Origin: Novosphingobium sp. G106
GTDB lineage: Bacteria; Pseudomonadota; Alphaproteobacteria; Sphingomonadales; Sphingomonadaceae
Direction: 5' to 3'
Assembly: GCF_019075875.1 (NCBI RefSeq)
Contig: NZ_JAHOOZ010000001.1
Location: 930,001 to 994,000 of the forward strand
Length of the DNA: 64,000 bases
The notes beneath the pieces were generated by a model. It saw only the letters and a list, made by a program, of their open reading frames with translations, searched no databases and had not been told where the DNA came from. Position numbers and translations under genes: made by a program. This document shows, piece after piece, positions 56,299 through 64,000 of this stretch (its first letter is position 1; each line of letters begins with the position of its first letter).

Positions 56299-57180
56299 CT
56301 ACCCCATCGCGGGCATGGCCGAGGCCGCTTCCGGGTTTGCCGGCAGTTCCTCGTCGCGGATAAAGGCGAGCAGATCGGCGTTCACGATGTCGGGATGAGT
56401 CTGAGCCACGCCGTGCGGCAGGTTCTTGTAGGTCCTGAGCGTACCGTTCCGCAGCAGCTTGGCCGATAGCGGTCCCGCATCCGCATAGGGCACGATCTGA
56501 TCGTCCTCGCTATGGATCACCAGCACCGGCACTTCGATCTTCTTCAGATCCTCGGTGAAGTCGGTCTCTGAGAAGGCCTTGATGCATTCGTAGTGGGCCT
56601 TGGTGCTGCCCATCATGCCCTGCCGCCACCAGTTACGGATCAGCCCTTCGGACACTTTTGCGCCGGGACGATTGAAGCCGTAGAACGGTCCGGCCGGGAT
56701 ATCGATGTAGAGCTGGGCGCGGTTGGCGGCCAGCGCGGCGCGGTAGCCGTCGAACGCTTCGATCGGCGTTCCGCCCGGGTTCGACTCCTTCTTGACCATG
56801 ACCGGTGGTACGGCCTCGAGCAGGACAGCCTTGGCGACCCGCTCAGGCTCGGCACGGGCGACATAGTGCGCGACTTCGCCGCCCCCGGTCGAATGGCCGA
56901 TATGGATCGCGCCGAGCAGGTCGAGCGCCTCGACCATCTCGGCGACATCGGCAGCATAGGTGTCCATCTCGTTGCCTTCGCTGGTCTGGCTCGACCGGCC
57001 GTGGCCGCGTCGGTCATGCGCGATCACGCGGAAGCCCTGGGCGAGGAAGAACAGCATCTGGTTGTCCCAGTCGTCCGCGCTGAGCGGCCAGCCGTGGTGG
57101 AACACGATCGGCTGCGCGGATTTCGGACCCCAGTCCTTGTAGAATATCTCGGTGCCGTCCTTGGTGGTGATGAAGCTCAT
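56299..57180 (-). CDS. Alpha/beta hydrolase (non-haem chloroperoxidase-like)
   Basis: A 293-residue serine hydrolase related to the cofactor-free haloperoxidase/esterase group. The oxyanion region is [16 protein letters not shown], the nucleophile elbow [14 protein letters not shown] (Ser in GHSTGG), the acid [16 protein letters not shown] and the histidine [20 protein letters not shown] 57180 follows a GGAG site. The frame is open to 57228. Substrate unknown. An inverted repeat lies 23-76 bases upstream. Confidence 0.9.
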   Translation of the reverse strand: MSFITTKDGTEIFYKDWGPKSAQPIVFHHGWPLSADDWDNQMLFFLAQGFRVIAHDRRGHGRSSQTSEGNEMDTYAADVAEMVEALDLLGAIHIGHSTGGGEVAHYVARAEPERVAKAVLLEAVPPVMVKKESNPGGTPIEAFDGYRAALAANRAQLYIDIPAGPFYGFNRPGAKVSEGLIRNWWRQGMMGSTKAHYECIKAFSETDFTEDLKKIEVPVLVIHSEDDQIVPYADAGPLSAKLLRNGTLRTYKNLPHGVAQTHPDIVNADLLAFIRDEELPANPEAASAMPAMG

Positions 57181-57202
57181 GGTGGGTCCACTCCCTGCCA
57201 AA

Positions 57203-57256
57203 ATACCGGCCAAAGGGACCGGCGCCACACGTTTCGGGACAGATCGAGGCCGGTAT
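57203..57256. promoter_or_regulatory. Widely spaced inverted repeat upstream of the hydrolase
   Basis: ATACCGGCC (57203-57211) and GGCCGGTAT (57248-57256) are perfect inverses separated by 36 bases, lying 23-76 bases upstream of the hydrolase start on the minus strand. It could be a pair of operator half-sites or a large hairpin. It may be incidental. Confidence 0.4.
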
Positions 57257-57263
57257 CCGCGAT

Positions 57264-58191
57264 CTATGCCCTCACTTGTTCGTCAACGGGCCGGCCTAAC
57301 AAATCCTTTTCAGGCGATCGGCCGGCGAGCCAGAGTGCGATGTTCCGGACGTAATGCCGGATGGAGCGTTGCGCCTCGGGCGAACGGGCCAGGCCATCGC
57401 CCGGCGCTTCGCTGACGAAGCTGGGGCAGCCCGCGGCGGGATCCCAGTTGTAGTCGGCGAAATGGTGGAAGGTCGATTGCGCGAGCGCCGGGCCGCCGTC
57501 CTCGGACGGCTCGAAAGCGACGGCGATGTTGAAGTTCCGCCCGGTCACCTTGCTGGTGCCCGTCGCGATCACTCGGGCCGAAGGATCGTCCGCCGGGGCA
57601 TCGACCGCGCCTTCGTGCGGATGTGATGCGAGATAGCGCAGCAGGCCGCCGCTTGCCGAGGCATCGCGGAGCAGAGGGTGCGGCGGGCCGACGACGGTGA
57701 TCTCCTGGAAATCGCCGTTCGCGCCCGAATGGTAGTTCGGCCAGAGGATGTAGGCGGTCTCGCGATCGTCGACTACTCGGCGCGTCTCGTCGGCCTCTTC
57801 GTGCTTGCTATGAAAGAAGTGCGCTTCGCCGACGCCGCCGAGATTGCACACCGAAATGCCGAGGTCCATGTGGTCGCGAGTCACCAGCAGGCTGCCGCCG
57901 TTCCGGCGAAAGCGGCTGAGCGCCGCGCAATCTTCCGGGTCCAGCCCGTCGCCGGTATCGACCGCGAACAGCCAGACCTGGTCGAAGTCCGATTGGTCGA
58001 TCGTCGAGAGGACCGGATCTGGCGCGCCGGGCGCCGTGCGATCGCGGGCGGTTACGGCGCAGAGCGGTGTGCCGTCCTCGTCGTCCAGTCCTGCCAGATA
58101 GTCCCGCAGCATCGAAAACCGGCCGATGTGCCAGTCGTCAGAGATCGGGGGGAATCGTCGTCTGCAACAGGATACGAATCGGCAAGGCCAT
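57264..58191 (-). CDS. ThuA-like protein of unknown function (5' frameshift)
   Basis: A 308-residue protein once the frame is corrected. The real start is ATG 58191 with GAGGGAG upstream, reading [20 protein letters not shown] and then [13 protein letters not shown] run of six G (plus strand 58147-58152, C on the coding strand) carries one extra base that breaks the frame at codon ~14. The body reads [40 protein letters not shown] and [19 protein letters not shown]. The His/Asp pattern and layout recall ThuA/glutamine-amidotransferase-like folds. Function unknown. Confidence 0.75.
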
Positions 58192-58447
58192 CGCATTCTC
58201 CCTCAGAGAATTTGGACCAGTTCAGCGATCACATTTTATTGCTTTCCGGCGGTTTTGCCGGCCTAGGTCGGACGCCTAGCGTTCGCCACCCAATGGGAAA
58301 ACAGTATCACGCCGCCACCGCCCGCGCCAGAGGCCGGGCAGGCGATAACCGTTCGAACGATCAAGTCATCCGTCAAGTCGATCATATTCGTTTTCGGACC
58401 CGGCTGCTAACTTGCATCCATCGATGGGCGATCGAGAAGGATATGGG
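58192..58447 (+). promoter_or_regulatory. Divergent promoter region with two small hairpins
   Basis: This 256-base gap separates the ThuA-like gene (minus) from the homocysteine methyltransferase (plus). CCGGC/GCCGG (58246-58261) and CTAGG/CCTAG (58263-58279) form adjacent small hairpins. Another structure may follow in GCCAGAGGCCGG near 58325. I could not match it to a known SAM, SAH or cobalamin riboswitch. AGAAGGA at 58434-58440 is the ribosome-binding site of the plus-strand gene. Confidence 0.4.
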
Positions 58448-59386
58448 ATGGCACAGATTGAGCAGTTGCAGGCGGCCGATCGGCCGTTCCTGACCGACGG
58501 CGGCCTGGAGACCTGGCTGTTCTTCCAGCAAGGCTTCGAGGCGCCGCTGTTCGCCGCGATCATGCTGATGGACAAAGATCCGGCGCGGCAGGCCCTGCGC
58601 ACCTACTTCGACGGTTTCCTGGCTATGGCCGAAAGCGCAGGGACCGGCTTCGTGCTCGATACGGTCACATGGCGCGGCTGCACCGAATGGGCGCCGAAGC
58701 TGGACGTGACGGCGGATGAGCTGCTGCGCCTCAGCGCCGAGGCCGTGCGCTTCGCCGTAGATATTCGCGACGCCTGGCAGGCGCGGGTGCCGGCGATCCT
58801 GATCAACGGCGTGGTCGGTCCTGCGGGCGATGGCTATGCTCCCGAGGAAGTGCCTGATGCCGACAGTGCTTTCGCCATGCACATCCCACAGATTCGCGCG
58901 CTTGCCGAAGCCGGTGCGGACATGATCTCTGCGATAACGATGACCAACGTCGGCGAAGCGATCGGCGTGGTCCGCGGTGCCCGGGAGGTCGGCTTGCCCG
59001 TAGTCATTTCGTTCACCGTCGAGACCGACGGCAGGCTGCCGAGCGGCGATCTGTTGGGCGACGCGATCCATGCCGTCGATGCGGCGACGAACGGCGCGCC
59101 GGCCTACTACATGGTGAACTGCGCTCACCCGGATCACTTCCGTGACACGCTGGCAGAAGGCGGGGACTGGACGGCGCGGATCGGCGGGCTGAGAGCCAAT
59201 GCCTCGCGTCTGAGCCACGCGGAACTGGACGAAGCGGAAGTGCTCGACGACGGCGATCCGGAGGAATTCGGCAGGCAGCACGCCGAACTGGCCGAGCTGT
59301 TACCGGGCTTGCGTGTTCTCGGGGGCTGCTGCGGGACCGATCATCGCCATGTCGGAAGCGTGTCGCAGCACTTGCATCACGCCTGA
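58448..59386 (+). CDS. Homocysteine S-methyltransferase family protein
   Basis: Zinc-dependent methyltransferase of the MmuM/pcm-homology type, 312 residues, using S-methylmethionine or another methyl donor and homocysteine. FLTDGGLETWLFFQQGFEAP is the family start. The zinc ligands are the Cys of YYMVNCAHPDHF and the Cys pair LGGCCGTDHRHV near the end. ATG 58448 is chosen because AGAAGGA sits 7 bases before it; starts at TTG 58412 and ATG 58424 are in frame but less well placed. Confidence 0.87.
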   Translation: MAQIEQLQAADRPFLTDGGLETWLFFQQGFEAPLFAAIMLMDKDPARQALRTYFDGFLAMAESAGTGFVLDTVTWRGCTEWAPKLDVTADELLRLSAEAVRFAVDIRDAWQARVPAILINGVVGPAGDGYAPEEVPDADSAFAMHIPQIRALAEAGADMISAITMTNVGEAIGVVRGAREVGLPVVISFTVETDGRLPSGDLLGDAIHAVDAATNGAPAYYMVNCAHPDHFRDTLAEGGDWTARIGGLRANASRLSHAELDEAEVLDDGDPEEFGRQHAELAELLPGLRVLGGCCGTDHRHVGSVSQHLHHA

Positions 59387-59406
59387 CCGATTGGCCGGGG
59401 CGACGA

Positions 59407-60627
59407 TCAGGCCGCCTCGGCCTGCTTCATCTCGAGCCGTTCCCAGATCTCGACGAGCGCAGACGTGAGTTCGCGCATCATCTCCTCGCTGTGCGAGGGA
59501 CCGGGGGTGAAGCGCAGGCGCTCGGTACCGCGCGGCACGGTTGGGAAGTTGATCGGCTGGACGTAAACGCCGTATTCGGCGAGCAGGATGTCGCTGATCT
59601 TCTTGGCCTTGACCGGATCGCCGACCATCAGCGGCACGATATGCGTGGTCGAGGGCATGACCGGCAGCCCGGCCTCGGCGAACAGGTGCTTGAGCATGGC
59701 GGCGGCGGCCTGCTGGCCCTCGCGCTCGGCGCTCGAGGCCTTGAGGTGCTTGACCGAGGCGAGCACGCCCGCGACCAGCACCGGCGACAGGCTGGTGGTG
59801 AAGATGAAGCCCGGCGCGTAGGAACGGATCACGTCGATGATCCGGCTGTCGGCCGCGATGTAGCCGCCCATCACGCCGAAGGCCTTGCCCAGCGTGCCCT
59901 CGATGATGGTGATGCGGTGTGCGGCCTCGTCACGGTCGGTGATGCCGCCGCCGCGCGGGCCGTACATGCCCACGGCGTGGACTTCGTCGATGTAGGTCAG
60001 CGCGTTGTACTTGTCGGCCAGGTCGCAGATCGCGTGGATGGGGGCGACGTCGCCGTCCATCGAATAAACGCTTTCGAAGGCGATCAGCTTGGGCACTTCG
60101 GGGTCTGCGGCTTCGAGCAGTTCCTCGAGGTGCGCGAGATCGTTGTGCCGCCAGACCTGCTTCTCGCAGCCCGAATTGCGGATGCCGGCGATCATGCTGG
60201 CGTGGTTGAGCTCGTCCGAGAAGATCACGCAGCCGGGCAGGATCTTGGCAAGCGTCGAGAGCGTCGCGTCGTTCGAGACATAGCCCGAGGTGAACAGCAG
60301 CGCGCCGTCCTTGCCGTGGAGGTCGGCAAGCTCGTGCTCCAGCTCGACGTGGTAATGCGTGTTGCCGCCGATGTTGCGCGTGCCGCCCGAGCCGGCGCCG
60401 ACGTTGTGCAGCGCCTCTTCCATCGCTGCGATGACCTTGGGGTGCTGGCCCATGGCGAGATAGTCGTTCGAACACCAGACCGTGATCGGCTTCGGGCCGT
60501 TATGACCGGCGAAGCAGCGCGCGTTCGGAAACGCGCCCTTGTTGCGCAGGATGTCGATGAATACCCGGTAACGCCCCTCGGCATGCAGCCGATCGATCGC
60601 TTCGTCGAAAATCTTGTCGTAATTCAC
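59407..60627 (-). CDS. hemA: 5-aminolevulinate synthase
   Basis: PLP enzyme condensing succinyl-CoA with glycine to 5-aminolevulinate, the first step of haem synthesis by the C4 route typical of alphaproteobacteria. 406 residues. Features are [57 protein letters not shown] with the Asp, and the PLP Lys in [15 protein letters not shown]. The start is taken as GTG 60627 ([11 protein letters not shown]), the usual N-terminus; the frame is open to 60687. Confidence 0.96.
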   Translation of the reverse strand: MNYDKIFDEAIDRLHAEGRYRVFIDILRNKGAFPNARCFAGHNGPKPITVWCSNDYLAMGQHPKVIAAMEEALHNVGAGSGGTRNIGGNTHYHVELEHELADLHGKDGALLFTSGYVSNDATLSTLAKILPGCVIFSDELNHASMIAGIRNSGCEKQVWRHNDLAHLEELLEAADPEVPKLIAFESVYSMDGDVAPIHAICDLADKYNALTYIDEVHAVGMYGPRGGGITDRDEAAHRITIIEGTLGKAFGVMGGYIAADSRIIDVIRSYAPGFIFTTSLSPVLVAGVLASVKHLKASSAEREGQQAAAAMLKHLFAEAGLPVMPSTTHIVPLMVGDPVKAKKISDILLAEYGVYVQPINFPTVPRGTERLRFTPGPSHSEEMMRELTSALVEIWERLEMKQAEAA

Positions 60628-60767
60628 GGAAAGTGTGCCCGTCCTGCGATAAGAAGTCTGCCTGTTGTCACCACTCGGCCCAGGCATTTGGTGAGCGCCT
60701 TAGCCGAAGGCAAGGCGGTTTGCCAGCGACTTTGCGCGGTCGGCGACAGACTTTGATCTAGAGTGCC

Positions 60768-61565
60768 TCACAGAATTTCTATGCGTTCCAATCCGAAACG
60801 CGCGAGTGTCGGCGCGAGGGCGGCGACATCCGCGCCATCGCGGGTGAACAGTGCGAAGTCGGGCTCGGTTCGCGCGAAGGGCTGGCCCTCGGTCAGATGG
60901 ACGATGCGTCGCGCGATGCCTTCGGCGCCGTGGATGAAGCGCACCTCGGGTCCGAAGGCCTCGCCGAGTTCGGCCTCGACCAGAGGGAAATGGGTGCAGG
61001 CAAGCACGATCGTATCGATCGCTTGACCGTCCGGCTGGTCGCGCAGTCCGGCAGCGGCGCGCGAAAAAACAGCGGGATCGACCGGCTCGCCGCGCAGCCG
61101 CGCCTCGGCCGCCGCTACCAGTTCGGGCGCCCCGTAGCGCAGCAGCCGCTTGCCGACCGCAAATTCGGCCTCGAGCCGGTCGACATAGCCCTGGCGGATC
61201 GTCGCCTCGGTGCCGAGCAGGCCGATCGTGCCGCTGCGGGTGAGTGCGGCAGCGGGTTTGATCGCCGGGACCGTGCCGACGATCGGCAGCTCCAGCACTT
61301 CGCGGACCATGCCGAGCGCGATGGTCGAGGCGGTGTTGCAGGCGATGCAGGCGAGGCGAGGGCGATAACGCTCGGTCATCCGCCCGAGCAGCCCGGCGAC
61401 CCGCGCGGCGATCTGCGCCTCGGTCTTGCTGCCATAGGGCAGGCCGGCGTTGTCGGCGGCGTAGATCACCGGCGCCTGGGGAAGGACCTTGCGCAGCTCG
61501 GCGAGCACCGACAGGCCGCCGACGCCGGAGTCAAACAGCAGGATGGGCGCCGATGGTTCCGTCAT
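60768..61565 (-). CDS. murI: Glutamate racemase
   Basis: Makes D-glutamate for peptidoglycan. 265 residues. ILLFDSGVGGLSVLAELRKV opens the protein, YAADNAGLPYGSKTEAQI follows, and the two catalytic cysteines lie in CIACNTASTIALG and VLACTHFPLVEAEL. ATG 61565 gives MTEPSAPILLFDSG; an upstream ATG at 61619 would add 18 residues. It is divergent from plsY. Confidence 0.95.
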   Translation of the reverse strand: MTEPSAPILLFDSGVGGLSVLAELRKVLPQAPVIYAADNAGLPYGSKTEAQIAARVAGLLGRMTERYRPRLACIACNTASTIALGMVREVLELPIVGTVPAIKPAAALTRSGTIGLLGTEATIRQGYVDRLEAEFAVGKRLLRYGAPELVAAAEARLRGEPVDPAVFSRAAAGLRDQPDGQAIDTIVLACTHFPLVEAELGEAFGPEVRFIHGAEGIARRIVHLTEGQPFARTEPDFALFTRDGADVAALAPTLARFGLERIEIL

Positions 61566-61647
61566 GAAGCGCCCTTCATATCCATAGCGGCGCAAAAAAG
61601 AAGGGCGGGGCTTCGACAAGTTCGGGACAGCCGTTTATGGACGGCGC

Positions 61648-62235
61648 GTGGAGTGGATTTACGCCCTTGTCGCCGGCTATGCCCTTGGTTCGATCCCCTT
61701 CGGGCTGATCCTGACACGCCTGACCGGCGCGGGCGATCTGCGCGCGATCGGTTCGGGCAACATCGGCGCGACCAACGTGCTGCGCACCGGCCGCAAGGGC
61801 CTCGCTGCGGCGACGCTGCTGCTCGACCTGGGCAAGGGTGCGGCGGCGGTGCTGCTGGCCTGGCGCTTCTGGCCCGAGGCGGCGGCTTTCGCCGCGCTTG
61901 GCGCGGTGGTTGGCCATTGTTTCCCTGTGTGGCTCAAGTTCAAGGGCGGCAAAGGCGTGGCGACGTTGATGGGCGTTTCGCTGGGTCTCGCCTGGCCGAT
62001 CGGGCTGGCCTATGCGGTGACCTGGCTTGGCATGCTGGCTCTGACCCGCACCTCGTCGCTCGGCGGGATGAGCGCGGCCGTCGTCGCGCCGATCGCTGCC
62101 CTGGCGACCGGCCATGTCGATTTCGTGCCCGTGCTGGTGGCGCTCGCAGTCCTGGTGATCTGGCTCCACCGTGCGAACATCGCCCGGCTTCGCGCCGGTA
62201 CCGAGCCCAAGATAGGCGGCGGCAAGAAGCCGTGA
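61648..62235 (+). CDS. plsY: Glycerol-3-phosphate acyltransferase PlsY
   Basis: Integral membrane enzyme using acyl-phosphate to acylate glycerol-3-phosphate, the first step in phospholipid synthesis. 195 residues, five hydrophobic helices. [37 protein letters not shown] and [18 protein letters not shown] are the three conserved motifs. The start is GTG 61648 ([11 protein letters not shown]). The stop overlaps dprA as GTGA. Confidence 0.95.
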   Translation: MEWIYALVAGYALGSIPFGLILTRLTGAGDLRAIGSGNIGATNVLRTGRKGLAAATLLLDLGKGAAAVLLAWRFWPEAAAFAALGAVVGHCFPVWLKFKGGKGVATLMGVSLGLAWPIGLAYAVTWLGMLALTRTSSLGGMSAAVVAPIAALATGHVDFVPVLVALAVLVIWLHRANIARLRAGTEPKIGGGKKP

Positions 62236-63320
62236 GCCTTGAGCAGGCCGAAGCCTTCGCGCGCATCCGCCTGCTGCGCTCTCCCAATATCGGCCCCATT
62301 TCCTACCGCCAGCTGCTGCGCCGCTTCGGCAATGCCCGGACGGCGCTGGAGGCCTTGCCGGACCTCGCTGCGCGTGGCGGAGCACCCTATCGCGCCGCGC
62401 CCGAGAGCCGCATCGCCGACGAGATTGCCGCGATAAAGCGGGCGGGCGGGCGCTACCTGTTCCACGATTTCCCCGACTATCCGCCGCTGCTGGCGCAGAT
62501 CGACAGCGCCCCGCCGATCCTGACCGTTCGCGGCGATGCGGCGCTGGCGGCGCGGCCCTGCGTCGCGGTCGTCGGTGCGCGCAATGCCTCTGCGGGGGCG
62601 GTCAAGCTGTCGCGCGATTTCGCCGCAGCGCTGGCCGATGCGGGCTTCATCGTCGCCTCCGGCCTTGCCCGCGGGATCGACGGCGCCGCGCATCGGGGCG
62701 CTCTGAACGGAGGCACGATCGGCGTCATCGCTAGCGGTATCGACATTGCCTATCCGCCCGAGCACGCCGACCTGCAGGAACAGATCGCCGAGCAGGGTCT
62801 GCTGATCGCCGAGCAGCCACCCGGCACCGAGCCGCTGGCGCGGCATTTCCCCTCGCGCAACCGCATCATAGCCGGACTTGCTGCCGGCACGCTGGTGGTC
62901 GAGGCGGCGCCCAAGTCGGGCTCGCTGATCACCGCGCGTCTCGCCGCCGAGTTCGGCCGAGAGGTCATGGCCATCCCCGGCTCGCCGCTCGACAGTCGCT
63001 CGCACGGCTGCAACCAGCTGATCCGCGACGGCGGCGTGCTGGTGCAGAGCCCGGAGGACGTGATCGAGCTCCTGTCCGGCTTCGACGGCATACCGCGCTC
63101 GACTTTTCGCGAAGCGCCCCCGGCCTATACGGCGAACGACGATCTGGGCGATGAGCCCGCAGACATCGCCAGCCTGCTCACCACCGCGCCTGTCGCAGTC
63201 GACGAGTTGATCCGCCAGAGCGGGACAAGCGCGGCCTCCGTGCAACTCGCGTTGCTCGAGCTGGAAATCGCAGGCAGGCTGATGCGGCATGCCGGTGGGC
63301 GGGTAAGCGTGAATGGCTGA
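62232..63320 (+). CDS. dprA: DNA-processing protein DprA
   Basis: Binds incoming single-stranded DNA and loads RecA during natural transformation. 362 residues from GTG 62232. The N-terminal SAM-like region (residues 1-65) reads [20 protein letters not shown]. The Rossmann-like DprA core contains [40 protein letters not shown] and [21 protein letters not shown] winged helix follows ([19 protein letters not shown]). It overlaps plsY by four bases. Whether the host is competent cannot be judged here. Confidence 0.95.
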   Translation: MSLEQAEAFARIRLLRSPNIGPISYRQLLRRFGNARTALEALPDLAARGGAPYRAAPESRIADEIAAIKRAGGRYLFHDFPDYPPLLAQIDSAPPILTVRGDAALAARPCVAVVGARNASAGAVKLSRDFAAALADAGFIVASGLARGIDGAAHRGALNGGTIGVIASGIDIAYPPEHADLQEQIAEQGLLIAEQPPGTEPLARHFPSRNRIIAGLAAGTLVVEAAPKSGSLITARLAAEFGREVMAIPGSPLDSRSHGCNQLIRDGGVLVQSPEDVIELLSGFDGIPRSTFREAPPAYTANDDLGDEPADIASLLTTAPVAVDELIRQSGTSAASVQLALLELEIAGRLMRHAGGRVSVNG

Positions 63321-63331
63321 AGGGGGCGACA

Positions 63332-63981
63332 ATGGAAACGGTCAAGGTTGGCTTCGGCGAAATAATAAATGAGATGGTCGAAGTCGGCAGAGCGAATTTT
63401 CCTCTGCTTGCGGTGACTATGCTCGCGATCGTGGCGGGCTTCAGCCTGCTCGACATGCTGAGCAGCAACGCATCGAATGCGATCAACCTGGTCGTGACGA
63501 TCTTCGTTCAGTACCAGATCGTCGAGCGGATGTTGGCCGATCGGGTTCCCAGCGAACCGCGCAAGCATCGTTATGGTGCGATGTTCATCGCCGGACTGCT
63601 CGGTGGCCTGGCCACTCTGGTAGGTTTCATCCTGCTGATCGTGCCGGGACTGTTCCTGCTGGCGGCCTGGTCTGTCACGACGCCTTTCATCGTGATCGAG
63701 GACAAGAGCGGCACCGAGGCGCTTGCCGCGAGCTGGCGTGCCACTGCGGCGTCGCGGATACCGCTCATGCTCGTGATGCTTCTCGGCTGTGCCTTGATCG
63801 GGGGCGGCTTTGCCGTTCTGTTCCTTTTACCGGCCTCACCGACGAGAGCTTGAGCCTCGCGGGGACGTTCTATGTCAATCTGCTGGCCGCTTCGATGACA
63901 GTCGCAGGATGGGTACTGGGCGTGGCGGTCTATCGCCTCGTCGTCCCATACAGCGGCAGGTTCAGCGAAGTCTTCGCCTAG
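63332..63981 (+). CDS. YciC-like membrane protein (3' frameshift)
   Basis: A membrane protein with about five to six hydrophobic helices. GFILLIVPGLFLLAAWSVTT and EDKSGTEALAASWRAT are reminiscent of the YciC/UPF0259 and GPDPase membrane-domain families. The frame as given stops at 63853. One missing T in the run TTTT at 63825-63828 would restore continuous reading (FLFTGLTDESLSLAGTFYVN) to a stop at 63981, giving 216 residues. AAGGGGG precedes the start, 11 bases after the dprA stop. Only 19 bases of the window remain after it. Confidence 0.75.
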
Positions 63982-64000
63982 CCCTCAGCGGCAGCTCACC

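Overview
The window is a gene-dense, GC-rich chromosomal segment of an alphaproteobacterium, most probably a member of the Sphingomonadaceae (Novosphingobium/Sphingobium type). Supporting this are the fused two-subunit KorAB ferredoxin oxidoreductase, 5-aminolevulinate synthase (C4 haem route), an RppH of alphaproteobacterial type, a LolC-like permease with the N-terminus I associate with sphingomonads, and a carboxyspermidine route to spermidine. This placement is read from protein character, not from a database search. I saw no tRNA, rRNA, CRISPR array, transposase, integrase or phage gene.

Layout. 1-7.2 kb: guaB, an RsmB-type rRNA methyltransferase, a TPR protein, rppH (minus) and korAB. 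7.2-13.4 kb: a PAP2 phosphatase, a YdjM-like membrane hydrolase, a cyclopropane-fatty-acid-synthase-like methyltransferase, a PilZ protein, an SDR with purF, and a small unknown protein. 13.6-17.8 kb: lolC/E-lolD with a terminator, glutathione peroxidase, and a Yip1 membrane protein. 17.9-21.5 kb: dnaE, interrupted by a one-base frameshift. 21.6-26.6 kb: an apparent catabolic operon (reductase, acyl-CoA ligase, cytochrome P450, split-barrel protein). 27-36 kb: a GGDEF diguanylate cyclase, a radical SAM protein, small conserved proteins, an aldo/keto reductase, a GFA protein, moaB, a frameshifted lytic transglycosylase and a degenerate uracil-DNA-glycosylase-like protein. 36-44.6 kb: ETF-ubiquinone oxidoreductase, ispE, an N-formylglutamate amidohydrolase, and a translationally coupled run of ilvD, a lipoprotein, nnr and a RumA-type RNA methyltransferase. 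44.6-47 kb: a MAPEG protein and btaB-btaA for betaine lipid, with a Pho-box-like site upstream of btaA. 47.2-51.2 kb: three genes forming a complete putrescine-to-spermidine route (carboxyspermidine dehydrogenase, carboxyspermidine decarboxylase, ornithine decarboxylase), the last preceded by a structured leader. 51.3-59.4 kb: accessory enzymes (SDR, quinone oxidoreductase, TauD dioxygenase, GST, alpha/beta hydrolase, a ThuA-like protein, homocysteine methyltransferase) and a TIR-like/beta-barrel protein. 59.4-64 kb: hemA, murI, plsY, dprA and a frameshifted membrane protein.

The most interesting candidate is the TIR-like protein at 54707-55636. Its N-terminal half has the signature of the TIR family used by anti-phage CBASS/Pycsar effectors, and its C-terminal half looks like a beta-barrel ligand sensor. 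It is coupled to a glutathione S-transferase, and no nucleotide cyclase is visible nearby. Other notable points are the Pho-box/btaAB unit, the spermidine cluster with its leader, and a paired-repeat element near two genes.

Four genes (dnaE, slt, the ThuA-like gene and the last membrane protein) each carry a single-base indel in a short homopolymer run. Since dnaE is essential, at least some of these are probably sequence errors, so the assembly should be treated as containing residual indels.
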